Positions 14,655 to 22,442 of a DNA stretch of 27,379 bases are shown one piece after another (position 1 is the first letter of the stretch; every line of letters starts with the position of its first letter). The stretch covers positions 1 through 27,379 of the forward strand of contig CAJMLD010000003.1 of the NCBI GenBank assembly GCA_905214175.1. Reading direction: 5' to 3'. The stretch is from an uncultured bacterium (GTDB lineage: Bacteria > Actinomycetota > Coriobacteriia > Coriobacteriales > Atopobiaceae). The position numbers were made by a program, and so were the translations under genes. The notes beneath the pieces were generated by a model. The model made no database searches. It was given only the letters and a program-made list of their open reading frames with translations, and was not told the origin of the DNA.

Positions 14655-15515
14655 ATGCTCAGACACGCAACCAACGTCGTTAAGGGATACCGCACACAGG
14701 ACGGCGCCGGGGTGAGTCTTGTACGGGTGCTGGGCGACCAGACTGCACGCGACTTTGACCCCTTCCTCATGTTGGACTCGTTCGACAGCGTCAATCCCGA
14801 CGACTACACCGCGGGATTCCCGCTCCACCCCCACCGAGGCATAGAGACCATAAGCTATCTGCGCGAAGGTGCGATGCACCATCGTGACACCATGGGGTTC
14901 GAGGACACCGTAGCCTCGGGCGAGGTGCAGTGGATGTGCGCCGGCTCGGGCGTGGAGCACGAGGAGACCATTCCGGCCGCGCGACGCCTGCTTGGTGTGC
15001 AGCTGTGGCTCAACCTCCCCGCCTCCGACAAAATGGCACGGCCCACCTACCACGCGGTGAAGCGCGATGTCATCGAGTCCGTGCCGCTCGACGGCGCCGT
15101 GCTACGCCTGCTCGCCGGGCGATATGTGGACGAGAACAGCAAGGCCCACCAGGGATTTGTTGGCGAACACCTTCCGCTTGACTACTACGAGCTCACCGTG
15201 GATGCAGGTCGTAGCATCGAGGTCCCCGTAGGCGAGGACCGCTCGGTTCTGGCGTTCACGCTCGAGGGGCCGGCGCTCATCGGCGGCCTTCCGCTTGGCG
15301 AGAAGACCGCGGTCAAGCTTGTGGAAGGAGACCGTGTGGGCATCACCGCCACAGGCGAGAAGCCCTCGGTGGTGCTGCTCATGAGCTCCGTCGCCCTGCG
15401 CGAGCCCATTGCATGGGGCGGGCCAATCGTGATGAATAGCACCGCCGAGCTGCGGCAGGCCTTCCGCGACCTCGACGAGGGGACCTTCATCAAGGAGGGC
15501 GTCCGGAGCCTGTAG
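14655..15515 (+). CDS. Pirin family protein
   Basis: A 286-residue bicupin with the conserved N-terminal pirin sequence. The metal site is visible: H58 and H60 in PLHPHRGIETISYL, and H102 and E104 in SGVEHEE. GAGGAGAG lies 4 bases before the ATG. The second cupin, residues about 160-280, is less conserved, as is usual. Bacterial pirins are iron-binding proteins, some with quercetinase-like dioxygenase activity and some that bind metabolic enzymes; sequence does not decide which applies. It is the only gene on its strand here, converging on mogA with a 34-base gap holding a short GCGCC/GGCGC inverted repeat. A functional link to the molybdenum genes is not shown. Confidence 0.88.
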   Translation: MLRHATNVVKGYRTQDGAGVSLVRVLGDQTARDFDPFLMLDSFDSVNPDDYTAGFPLHPHRGIETISYLREGAMHHRDTMGFEDTVASGEVQWMCAGSGVEHEETIPAARRLLGVQLWLNLPASDKMARPTYHAVKRDVIESVPLDGAVLRLLAGRYVDENSKAHQGFVGEHLPLDYYELTVDAGRSIEVPVGEDRSVLAFTLEGPALIGGLPLGEKTAVKLVEGDRVGITATGEKPSVVLLMSSVALREPIAWGGPIVMNSTAELRQAFRDLDEGTFIKEGVRSL

Positions 15516-15549
15516 GCGCCAAGGCCCCAGCGTCGAACGCGACCCGGCG

Positions 15550-16089
15550 CTAGGAGCGCTCGGCCGCGCAGTCGGCAGGCCCACCGCGCAGGATGCGAAG
15601 CCCATGCGCAATGGGCCCGATAACCGCAGAGATGTTCTCGCACGCAGCCTTGGGGCTACCGGGCAGGTTCACTACGAGCGTGCGGCCCAAGATACCCGCC
15701 GCCTCGCGCGAGAGACAGGCATGCGGCGTGATGGCCATCGATGCAGCACGCATGGCCTCGGGGATGCCGGGTGCCATGCGCTCGCACACGGCAGCGGTGG
15801 CCTCGGGCGTCACATCGCGTGGCGAGAAGCCCGTGCCGCCCGTAGTAAGGACAAGCGCCACGTCGGCGGCAGCGGCCTCGCGGATGGCGGCCTCGATCTG
15901 CGGACGCTCGTCGGGTACCACGCTCGTGGAGACAACACGGTAGCCCTGCTCGCCGAGAAGCCCCACAAGCGCCGGGCCAGATGCGTCCTCGCGCTCGCCG
16001 CGCGAGCATCGGTCGCTCACGGTGATGACGGCCGCAGTGTAGGTCTCGCTGTCTGCTACGTGCGGTTTGTTTGTCTCGCTATGACTCAT
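15550..16089 (-). CDS. mogA: MogA/MoaB-type molybdopterin adenylyltransferase
   Basis: A 179-residue protein of the MoCF_biosynth family. The signature TTGGTGFSPRDVTPEAT is at residues 82-98 and the second conserved segment NLPGSPKA at 141-148, both lining the molybdopterin and nucleotide pocket. Family members adenylylate molybdopterin before metal insertion by MoeA. The start MSHSETNKPH was chosen because it lies 5 bases after the moeA-like stop with a GGAAAGTAGGAGA ribosome site; a longer in-frame start would overlap moeA. It is the last gene of the seven-gene operon. MogA and MoaB cannot be told apart with certainty by sequence alone, but with a single such gene in a complete operon the adenylyltransferase role is favoured. 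Confidence 0.9.
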   Translation of the reverse strand: MSHSETNKPHVADSETYTAAVITVSDRCSRGEREDASGPALVGLLGEQGYRVVSTSVVPDERPQIEAAIREAAAADVALVLTTGGTGFSPRDVTPEATAAVCERMAPGIPEAMRAASMAITPHACLSREAAGILGRTLVVNLPGSPKAACENISAVIGPIAHGLRILRGGPADCAAERS

Positions 16090-16094
16090 GTCTC

Positions 16095-17168
16095 CTACTT
16101 TCCAAATGGGCAGACGGGGAAGGTGCACGGCGAGCAGTGCAGGCACAGGCCGCCCTCGCCCAGCTGCACCAGGTCACGACGGCGAACCTCCACGCCTGCC
16201 GCAAGGCGGGGCAGCACCAGGTCGAAGGCAGTGGCCGCGTTGTACATGACGCAGCCGGGCAGCCCTACCACGGGCACTGTTCGGGCCTCGCCTGCCGCGT
16301 CCTTCTCGTCAAAGTAGCCCACGAGAAGCATCGCGCCCGGCAGAACCGGCGCGCCGTAGGTCACGATGCGCGCACCTGCACGCTTGATGGCGCCGGGGGT
16401 GTTGTCGTCGGGGTCAACGCTCATACCACCCGTGCACACCACCATGTCAGCGCCAGTCGAACGAGCCTCGTTTATGGCCGCCACCAGTGCGTCCATGTCA
16501 TCGCCGGGCGTGGCGTGCCACGTGGCCTCGATGCCATAGCGCGCGAGCTTGCCCTCGACCACAGGCGTGAAACGGTCCTCGATAAGCCCCTTTGCCACCT
16601 CGGAGCCGGTGGCAATGATGGCTGCCGTCTTGAGGCGCCACGGCTCCACGCGCATGAGCGGCCCGTTTTTCTCGACGTCCGCCGCACGCTCCGCCGCCTC
16701 GACAACGGACTCCTTCACGACCAGTGGAATCACGCGCGTTCCGGCAAGGTCGTCACCCTGGGACACGGCAAAGCCGCCCTTGCGGGTGGCCACCATGACC
16801 TCCTCGCAATTGTTCACGGCAACGAGGCGCTCGGAATCGACGAGAAACACGCCGTCACACGCCGCCTTGATGCCAATCTTACCCTCGCGGGGCTCACCCG
16901 CAGCCACGCAGCCCGTCCCAAGGCAGAGCGCAGCCAGGCGCCGCGCGGCGTCGTCCTCGTGCAGCATGCCGGGACCCGCCTCCCACACGTAGAGATGCTC
17001 CTTGCCCATGGAGAGCAGCACGGGAACATCCTCTGCGGTGACTACGTGTCCCTTCTTGAAGCGCGGCCCCTTGAAGCGCGGCGACTCCTTGCCGTCGCCA
17101 GGCAGAATCTGTGTCATGTCGTGGCACAGAACGTGCCCGATGGCGTCCTCGGTTCTCACAAGCTTCAT
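16095..17168 (-). CDS. MoeA-like molybdopterin-binding protein with C-terminal cysteine cluster
   Basis: A 357-residue protein with a MoCF_biosynth domain at about 180-325: ATGSEV at 187-191, CTGGMSVDPDD at 245-255, YGAPVLPGAMLL at 271-282, and GLPGCVMY at 302-309. The N-terminus (EDAIGHVLCHDMTQILPG) is shorter than in canonical MoeA. The C-terminus ends with C342, C345, C348 and C353 in a CxxCxxCxxxxCPFGK pattern that classical MoeA lacks. This variant is known mainly from anaerobes with xanthine-dehydrogenase-type enzymes, so it may serve metal insertion specifically for the hydroxylase. Its start overlaps the MoaC-MOSC stop by 4 bases (ATGA). A 13-base direct repeat (17055-17067 and 17070-17082) duplicates PRFK near residues 30-39. 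Canonical MoeA activity is likely but unproven. Confidence 0.85.
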   Translation of the reverse strand: MKLVRTEDAIGHVLCHDMTQILPGDGKESPRFKGPRFKKGHVVTAEDVPVLLSMGKEHLYVWEAGPGMLHEDDAARRLAALCLGTGCVAAGEPREGKIGIKAACDGVFLVDSERLVAVNNCEEVMVATRKGGFAVSQGDDLAGTRVIPLVVKESVVEAAERAADVEKNGPLMRVEPWRLKTAAIIATGSEVAKGLIEDRFTPVVEGKLARYGIEATWHATPGDDMDALVAAINEARSTGADMVVCTGGMSVDPDDNTPGAIKRAGARIVTYGAPVLPGAMLLVGYFDEKDAAGEARTVPVVGLPGCVMYNAATAFDLVLPRLAAGVEVRRRDLVQLGEGGLCLHCSPCTFPVCPFGK

Positions 17169-18139
17169 GCCAGTTCGTCCTCCCCCATCACGCGAACCTC
17201 GTCACCGGCGCGCACGATGCCGCCACGCGTCACCACGCAGAAAATGCCATCGGTGGGCATGACGCACATGCCCGTAAGGCGTCGAATCTCGCAGTCGTTA
17301 TGGCAGGTCTTGCCAATCTGCGTCACCACCATGCGTGCCGGGCCAACTGCCACGGTGGTGCCCACAGGCAGGCTCTTCACATCAATGCCGCGCGTGAGCA
17401 CGTTCTCGGCAAAGTCACCGGGCGCGAGGTCAATGCCCTTCGCGCGCATGAGGTCCACCGACTCGTCCGCCAGAAGGCTCACCTGGCGGTGCCAGGCACC
17501 GGCGTGGGCGTCGCCAGCGATTCCCTTGCCCACGACGAGCTCGATGGAGTCCACCGGGTGCTTGCGCGTGCCCTTCTTCTCCGAGATGCAGGTGGCGACC
17601 ACGGTGCCGTGCGGCAGCTCTGACACAGCGGGTGCCACGGCCACATCCAGCGGCGCCGTGGGATTGTCGCTCTCGGCTCGTACAAAGTGGCCGGACTTGC
17701 CGCCGTCCTTCTCGAGCAGGCGCACCTCGGTGATCACCATGTCGCGCTGGTGAGCCTTGCACATGTCGTAGATGGTGAGGCCAGCAACGGACGCGGCCGT
17801 CAGCGCCTCCATCTCGACGCCCGTCTCACCGCAGCAGCGCGTTGTCGCCGTGAAGGCAATGCCGTCCTTCTCGTACGCAAACGAGACGTCGACGCCCGTG
17901 AGCTGCACGGGATGGCACATGGGTACAAGCTCCCAGCAGCGCTTGGCCGCCATGATGCCAGCCACCTGCGCTACGGCAAGCACGTCTCCCTTGCGAACGC
18001 CGCCCGTACGCACAAGCTCGAGCGTATCCGGACGCATAAGAACCTTGCCGGCGGCACGGGCCACCCGCTGGGTCTTGGGTTTCTCGGACACGTCCACCAT
18101 GCGGGCGCGACCCTCCTCGTTGAAGTGCGTGAGCCCCAT
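17165..18139 (-). CDS. moaC: MoaC-MOSC fusion: cyclic pyranopterin monophosphate synthase with sulfurase-type C-terminal domain
   Basis: A 324-residue two-domain protein. Residues 1-158 are a full MoaC, with LTHFNEEGRARMVDVSEK at the start, the MCHP motif at 74-77, VEMEALTAASVAGLTIYDMCKA at 108-129, and GGKSGHF at 146-152. Residues about 175-320 are a MOSC domain with its conserved cysteine region IGKTCHNDC (C279, C283). MoaC converts the MoaA product to cyclic pyranopterin monophosphate. MOSC domains handle sulfur or bind Moco in cofactor sulfurases and related proteins. Fusion puts an early step and a possible late sulfuration step in one polypeptide. Molybdenum hydroxylases need a sulfido (or selenido) ligand, which makes the domain meaningful here. 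It starts 3 bases after the moaA stop. Confidence 0.92.
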   Translation of the reverse strand: MGLTHFNEEGRARMVDVSEKPKTQRVARAAGKVLMRPDTLELVRTGGVRKGDVLAVAQVAGIMAAKRCWELVPMCHPVQLTGVDVSFAYEKDGIAFTATTRCCGETGVEMEALTAASVAGLTIYDMCKAHQRDMVITEVRLLEKDGGKSGHFVRAESDNPTAPLDVAVAPAVSELPHGTVVATCISEKKGTRKHPVDSIELVVGKGIAGDAHAGAWHRQVSLLADESVDLMRAKGIDLAPGDFAENVLTRGIDVKSLPVGTTVAVGPARMVVTQIGKTCHNDCEIRRLTGMCVMPTDGIFCVVTRGGIVRAGDEVRVMGEDELA

Positions 18140-18142
18140 GGC

Positions 18143-19090
18143 TCATCCCCCTATCTCGTTCATGGCGCGCAGCGAGTCGCTCGCACGCCCGTTGTCCATC
18201 CTGTGCCCACGCGGCTTTGCCGCGATGCCAGCGCGTATGGCCTCAACCAAGTCCTGGCCAGAAAGGCCACGCAAGTTGACCTCGGCCGCAGAGTGCAGGC
18301 AGGGCTTGAGACGACCATCCGCCGTCACGCGTATGCGGTCGCAGCTGCTACAGAACCGATGGGTCATGGGCCGTATGAGACCCACGCTTCCTTTCCAGCC
18401 GGGCGCATGGTACAGCTCGGAGACGCCCTGGCCGCCCACCTGCACAAGCTCCGGCACGGCCGAGAGAACCTCGTCTGCCGAGACGAAACGCCCCTTTGGC
18501 CAGCCGGCGCACTCCCCCATTCGCATGAGCTCGATGAAGCGCACGGTGAGGTCACGGTCGCGCGCAAGCTCGGCCAAGGGCCGTAGCTCGTCATCGTTGA
18601 CGCCGCCAACGAGCACGCAGTTGATCTTGGTGTTGGCAAAGCCTGCGTCGTGGGCCGCCGCAAGGCCGGCCAGCGCGTCGGCAAGCGTTCCGCGACGCGT
18701 GATGGCCTCGTAGCGCGCAGCGTCGAGCGTGTCCAGGCTCACGTTGAGGCGCGTGAGCCCCGCATCCCGCAGGCTGGCCGCAACGGGCGCGAGCAGCGTG
18801 GCGTTGGTAGTCATGTCCACTTCGTCGATGCCTGGCACGGCCGCGATCATGCCCACCAAATCAACGATGCCACGCCTCACCAAAGGCTCTCCGCCCGTGA
18901 GGCGCACCTTGCGCACGCCCAGCGATGCCGCCGCGGCTACAATGTCGCGCATCTCCTCGAAGGAAAGGATGTCGGCGTGCGAGAGCATGGGCACGCCGTT
19001 TTCTGGCATGCAGTATACGCAGCGGCAGTTGCAGCGGTCGGTCACCGAGAGGCGCAGGTAGCGTATGTCGCGTCCAAACTCATCGCGCAT
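18143..19090 (-). CDS. moaA: MoaA: GTP 3',8-cyclase, radical SAM enzyme
   Basis: A 315-residue radical SAM protein catalysing the first step of molybdopterin synthesis from GTP. The N-terminal cluster is C20, C24 and C27 (CxxxCxxC), the SAM-binding GGEP is at 66-69, and the C-terminal substrate cluster is C247, C250 and C264. The protein ends in the Gly-Gly dipeptide needed for MoaA activity. The start MRDEFGRDIRYLRLS was chosen over an upstream ATG because it begins at the conserved domain and has GGAGG nearby. It overlaps the end of modC by 11 bases, showing tight coupling of molybdate uptake and cofactor synthesis. Together with MoaC it produces cyclic pyranopterin monophosphate. Confidence 0.95.
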   Translation of the reverse strand: MRDEFGRDIRYLRLSVTDRCNCRCVYCMPENGVPMLSHADILSFEEMRDIVAAAASLGVRKVRLTGGEPLVRRGIVDLVGMIAAVPGIDEVDMTTNATLLAPVAASLRDAGLTRLNVSLDTLDAARYEAITRRGTLADALAGLAAAHDAGFANTKINCVLVGGVNDDELRPLAELARDRDLTVRFIELMRMGECAGWPKGRFVSADEVLSAVPELVQVGGQGVSELYHAPGWKGSVGLIRPMTHRFCSSCDRIRVTADGRLKPCLHSAAEVNLRGLSGQDLVEAIRAGIAAKPRGHRMDNGRASDSLRAMNEIGG

Positions 19091-20225
19091 GTGACGCGCC
19101 TCCGATCTCTTCGTTATCCATAGCGATTGTGTCATTCATGTTGTCGTTACTTGCCGAGACAAGCGGCATGACCGTCTGGGGCGGCGCCAGAAGCACTAGC
19201 TGCGCGGGGTTGCCCAGTGCGGCCCACGCGTCCTTCTCGCACTCGTAGCGAAGCAGGGCCCCGCCTGGCGTGCGTGCCATCACGATTGTCGAGAACGTCG
19301 AGTCGATCACGCGCTCCACAGTGCAGGGAATCGCGTTTCCACCTAGGGTGCCAGCCGCAGCGCCACCCGCCGCATGCGCCTCGAGGTAGTGGGCGCGAAT
19401 GCCCACGTGCGTGACGCCCTCGGGCACGGGCAACGTGGTTCTCAGCACAACGCCCCAGTCCTCGCACGCAAGCAGACCCGGGCCCGCCACATGCGCGCGG
19501 CTCACGTTCTTGCAGCCGCTGATGAGCGCCGCCGCAAGCGTGGCGGGCGAGGCAAAGAGCTCGCGCACGCTCACCTTTGCGTCCGAGCGGCCGCGATCGA
19601 GCACGCAGACCGTGTCGCACATGCGGTAGACCTCGTCACGGTTGTGCGAGACGTAGACCGCCCCGCCGGGAAACCCGCGCAGGACGTCTGTCAGCTCAAG
19701 CTCGAGCTGCCAACGCAGGTACCCATCAAGCGCCGAGAAGGGCTCGTCCAGAAGGATGAGCTCCGGGTCGCTCGCGAGGATGCGCGCCATGGCGCAGCGC
19801 TGCTGCTGGCCGCCAGAAAGTTGGGCGGGCTTGTGGTGTTCGAGACCGTCCAGGCGCATGGCGGCAATCTCCCTCGCCGCTCGCTCCGCGCGCTCCTCCC
19901 GCGTGGAGCCTGCCGCGCCGGCGCGCACGTTCTGCTCGACGGTCATGGTGGGAAAGAGTGCGTAGCTCTGGAAGAGGTAGCCCACGTGGCGCTGCTGCGG
20001 CGGCAAGTTGATGCGCGCGCTGGAGTCGAAGAGCGTGCGCCCGCCCAGCACGATGCGCCCCGCATCCGGTCGCTCGATGCCCGCGATACACTTGAGGGTC
20101 ATGGACTTGCCGCAACCAGAGGGGCCAAGCAGCGCCATGATCTCGTCCGGGCGCTCGATGGCAAACGAGACGTCCAGCGAGAAGGACCCGAGCCGCTTGG
20201 CGATGTCGACCTCGAGCACCGTCAT
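19080..20225 (-). CDS. modC: ModC: molybdate ABC transporter ATP-binding protein
   Basis: A 381-residue protein. Walker A is GPSGCGKS (34-41), the signature LSGGQQQR (136-143), Walker B LILLDEP (156-162), and the switch histidine H194. Residues about 235-350 form a MOBE/TOBE-like C-terminal domain, which in ModC proteins binds oxyanion and can inhibit transport. A hydrophilic tail of about 25 residues overlaps the moaA start and may be dispensable. The start codon overlaps the modB stop by 4 bases (ATGA). It drives ModB-dependent uptake of molybdate delivered by ModA. Confidence 0.93.
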   Translation of the reverse strand: MTVLEVDIAKRLGSFSLDVSFAIERPDEIMALLGPSGCGKSMTLKCIAGIERPDAGRIVLGGRTLFDSSARINLPPQQRHVGYLFQSYALFPTMTVEQNVRAGAAGSTREERAERAAREIAAMRLDGLEHHKPAQLSGGQQQRCAMARILASDPELILLDEPFSALDGYLRWQLELELTDVLRGFPGGAVYVSHNRDEVYRMCDTVCVLDRGRSDAKVSVRELFASPATLAAALISGCKNVSRAHVAGPGLLACEDWGVVLRTTLPVPEGVTHVGIRAHYLEAHAAGGAAAGTLGGNAIPCTVERVIDSTFSTIVMARTPGGALLRYECEKDAWAALGNPAQLVLLAPPQTVMPLVSASNDNMNDTIAMDNEEIGGASHAR

Positions 20226-20905
20226 GCCGCAGCCCCCCTAACGCGTGCAGAGCGCGAACGCGCCTCCAGCATGTTCATGGCGAGAAGCACCACGGCGCTT
20301 ATCGCCAGGTTCACGAGGACCCACTGGAAGGCCAACCCGTCCTCGCCCGTACGCCAGAGCTGGTAGACCGTCGTGGAGATGGTTGCGGTGGCACCAGGGG
20401 TGTAGCCGGCAACCATCGAGGTTGCGCCATACTCGCCCAGCGCCCGCGCGAAGGCCAGGACCGAGCCCGCGATGATGCCCTGCCTGCAGGCCGGCATCTT
20501 GACGCGCCAGAACACCCACGCGTTGGATTTGCCCAGCGTGCGACCTGCATCGGCCAGGCTCTGGTCAAAGCTCTCGAACGCCCCGCGCGCCGTGCGGTAC
20601 ATGAGCGGGAAGCTCACCACCACGGTGGCAAAGATCGCCGAATACCACGTCATGGTGAGCCTCACGCCAAAGACGCCCATCACCCAGGCGCCAATGGGAC
20701 GCCTGGGGCCGAGAAGCACCAGCAGAAGGTAGCCCACAACGGTGGGCGGCAGCACCAGGGGCAGCGTGAGCACCACGTCGAGGGTGCCCTTCACCACCCG
20801 AGGCGCCCGCGCCACCACGTCTGCGAGCCAGATGCCAAGAAGATAGACAACCACCGTAGAGATGGCAGCTATTCTCAACGAGTTGAGGAGCGGGTACCAG
20901 TCCAT
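20222..20905 (-). CDS. modB: ModB: molybdate ABC transporter permease
   Basis: A 227-residue integral membrane protein with five to six hydrophobic segments (near 10-32, 42-66, 85-108, 143-165 and 196-217). The cytoplasmic EAA-type loop lies at about 118-160, with ADAGRTLGKSNAWVFWRVKMP and the ModB/CysTW-typical LGEYGATSMVAGYTPG. It forms a homodimer with two ModC subunits. It begins 6 bases after the modA stop and overlaps modC, so modABC is a single translational unit. Confidence 0.93.
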   Translation of the reverse strand: MDWYPLLNSLRIAAISTVVVYLLGIWLADVVARAPRVVKGTLDVVLTLPLVLPPTVVGYLLLVLLGPRRPIGAWVMGVFGVRLTMTWYSAIFATVVVSFPLMYRTARGAFESFDQSLADAGRTLGKSNAWVFWRVKMPACRQGIIAGSVLAFARALGEYGATSMVAGYTPGATATISTTVYQLWRTGEDGLAFQWVLVNLAISAVVLLAMNMLEARSRSARVRGAAA

Positions 20906-20911
20906 GCCGCG

Positions 20912-21802
20912 CTACACCTCGGCAAGCGGCGTGAAGCCAACCTTCTCGAAGCAGTCGCTGGCATCCTTGGTCTTGAGGAAGTCAAGGAAGGACGCGGCCA
21001 GCTCGGGCTGGGGGGCGTTTTTGGTGGCCGCGGCCGGGTAGACCACGCGGCCGCACATCTCCTCGGTGGCCTCGTCTACCATCGCGAGGTTTGCCGAGGT
21101 GGCGTCGGTCTTGTAGATAACGCCGCAGTCGACGGCCGCCTCAGAGACCTGCGAGGTGACCTCCTTCACGTTGGTGCCATAGGTGATGCAGCCAGCGTTT
21201 GCCAGCTCGGTCTCGTCAAGGTTGTAGTAGGCAAGAATCTTCTGGGTGTACTGCCCCACGGGCACGTCCGAGTTGCCCATGCCCAGCAGGATGTCGTGTG
21301 CCTGAAGCTTTTGCGCCATGTCGTCAAAGCCCTGGATGGCCTTGGGGTTGCCCTCGGGCACGCAGAGCGTGACCTTGTTCTCGAGGATGTCAAAACGCGT
21401 GTCGTGGTTAATGAAGTCGAGACCCTCGTCGTTTCCGGAGGCGGCGCTGGCGTCAAGCTGGTTCATCTGCTTCTGACCGGCAGAGATGAAGACGTCACAG
21501 TCTGCCCCCTCTTGAATCTGGGTCTTGAGGGTGCCCGAGGAGTCGAAGTTGAAGCTTATGTCCACGCCATCGCTTATCGCCTTGAAGAGATCGCCCGCCT
21601 CGGTGAGCGACTCGGTGAGCGAAGCCGCGGCAAAGACGGTAAGCGTCTTGGGCTCTGCCGTGGATGCGGCGCCTGTCACCGCCGAACCCGTGGTCTGAGT
21701 CTGGGGCTGCGACTGTGTGCCTCCGCACGCCGCCAGTCCAAGGCCTGCCGCGGCAACCGCCGCCGACGCAAACGAACGCCTGGTAATGCTGGAGCCTGCC
21801 AT
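20912..21802 (-). CDS. modA: ModA: molybdate-binding lipoprotein
   Basis: A 296-residue protein when started at MAGSSITRRSFAS, which has GGAAAGGAAAG upstream; the 76 additional codons of the open frame are rejected. The N-terminus has a twin-arginine-like ITRRSFA motif, a short hydrophobic core, and a lipobox GLAAC with C26 as the lipid anchor. The mature part has the ModA hallmarks: TVFAAASLTESL near 55-66, where serines bind oxyanion, FNFDSSGTLKTQI, and a later GVIYKTDA segment. It captures molybdate, perhaps also tungstate, outside the membrane. First gene of the mod-moa operon, it follows a 140-base structured leader and a palindrome resembling ModE sites. Confidence 0.93.
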   Translation of the reverse strand: MAGSSITRRSFASAAVAAAGLGLAACGGTQSQPQTQTTGSAVTGAASTAEPKTLTVFAAASLTESLTEAGDLFKAISDGVDISFNFDSSGTLKTQIQEGADCDVFISAGQKQMNQLDASAASGNDEGLDFINHDTRFDILENKVTLCVPEGNPKAIQGFDDMAQKLQAHDILLGMGNSDVPVGQYTQKILAYYNLDETELANAGCITYGTNVKEVTSQVSEAAVDCGVIYKTDATSANLAMVDEATEEMCGRVVYPAAATKNAPQPELAASFLDFLKTKDASDCFEKVGFTPLAEV

Positions 21803-21841
21803 GGTGCTTTCCTTTCCCTCGGTGTGATGCCTGCCTGGGGC

Positions 21842-21898
21842 GCATCTCTGGTGCGATGCTTTTTTGTGTATCGCCCATGTGGTGCCTGTGGGCATCGC
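21842..21898 (-). promoter_or_regulatory. modA leader with competing hairpins
   Basis: GCGATGC (21853-21859) can pair perfectly with GCATCGC (21892-21898), or its GATGC part with GCATC (21842-21846). A further stem, GCCCA (21873-21877) with TGGGC (21889-21893), also competes with the long pairing. Mutually exclusive pairings in a 140-base leader suggest possible RNA-level control. It does not clearly match the Moco riboswitch consensus as I recall it. Confidence 0.35.
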
Positions 21899-21929
21899 CG
21901 ACAAGGATGTGGGGCCTGTCCAATGACGG

Positions 21930-21953
21930 CGTTCTTGCTTACAAACTATAACG
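21930..21953. promoter_or_regulatory. Weak ModE-like palindrome upstream of modA
   Basis: CGTTCTTGC-N6-ACTATAACG has the same 9-6-9 geometry as the strong site upstream of ssnA, with one good half (CTATAACG) and one poor half. A surrounding repeat ACGGCGTT (21926-21933)/AACGCCGT (21950-21957) is perfect. On the minus strand the good half contains TATAGT, a plausible modA -10 box, so binding would repress, as ModE does at modA in E. coli. Confidence 0.45.
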
Positions 21954-21956
21954 CCG

Positions 21957-21975
21957 TTCAAACAAAAAGTTTGAA
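21957..21975. promoter_or_regulatory. Inverted repeat TTCAAAC-N5-GTTTGAA upstream of modA
   Basis: A perfect 7-5-7 inverted repeat abutting the weak ModE-like site. It lies just upstream of the possible modA -10 box and could be a second operator. Its protein is unknown. Confidence 0.4.
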
Positions 21976-22036
21976 AAAGCTGGTGGACGGGGCAGACGCG
22001 TCGCGGACGGCACAAGCGTGACCCAGGCAACGTGAC

Positions 22037-22390
22037 CTAGCTCGCCTCGCGCGAGCGCGTCTGGTCGTAGGCAAAGACCCACCAGCGCAGCTCCTCGGGC
22101 TGGCCCATCGCCGGAACGGCACTGCGCCACTCGAGGTAGAGCTCCGTCTCGTGCCCGCCAAAGCGCACGCGGTAGCAGGCCTGCCTTCTCCCGCGTGTCT
22201 CGGCGCCAAACGCCCCCTCCTCCAGCACCTCATCGATCGCAAAGCTCCTCCCGTCCTTCCAGATGACCGCAACGGGCTCCAGGGAGCCGTCACGCCCGAA
22301 GCGCGCGACGACATCCACGTACTCACGGTGCACACGGCGCCGCGTCCCGTCTGTGAGCGTCCGATACTCCATGTCCCGAGAGTAGAACAT
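22037..22390 (-). CDS. Small unknown protein, probably SOS-regulated
   Basis: A 117-residue soluble protein that I do not recognise by name. It is rich in charged and aromatic residues, with a beta-rich pattern (YVDVVARFGRDGSLEPVAVIWKDGR, ACYRVRFGGHETELYLEW) and a tryptophan pair near the end (LRWWVFAYDQ). The start at 22390 has AGAAGGA just upstream, but its ATG lies inside an SOS box; an ATG at 22372 would give 111 residues and place the box directly upstream. It is divergent from a Y-family polymerase with an identical box. Small proteins with a DGR...YxVR...LY...RWWV pattern occur near such polymerases in Gram-positive bacteria, so a DNA-damage role is inferred from context only. Confidence 0.65.
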   Translation of the reverse strand: MFYSRDMEYRTLTDGTRRRVHREYVDVVARFGRDGSLEPVAVIWKDGRSFAIDEVLEEGAFGAETRGRRQACYRVRFGGHETELYLEWRSAVPAMGQPEELRWWVFAYDQTRSREAS

Positions 22391-22396
22391 GTGTTC
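22385..22396. promoter_or_regulatory. SOS (LexA) box at the start of the small unknown gene
   Basis: GAACATGTGTTC fits the Gram-positive LexA consensus GAAC-N4-GTTC exactly. It covers one candidate start codon of the minus-strand gene. Confidence 0.75.
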
Positions 22397-22442
22397 CTTC
22401 TCTACAAGCGAACGAGTAGTGAATTCTCCGAGCGGCACGCGC

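Noticed and set aside
16071..17753. 560-codon plus-strand frame opposite the moeA-like and moaC genes
   Set aside because: It is a shadow frame with low-complexity composition and no motif.
21803..21945. Moco-sensing riboswitch ahead of modA
   Set aside because: Hairpins exist, but I could not match the conserved Moco motif as I recall it, so only a generic structured leader is claimed.
20912..22030. A 372-residue ModA start at 22030
   Set aside because: The extra 76 residues lack a signal peptide and would cover the likely promoter and palindromes. The ATG at 21802 has a ribosome site and a lipoprotein signal.
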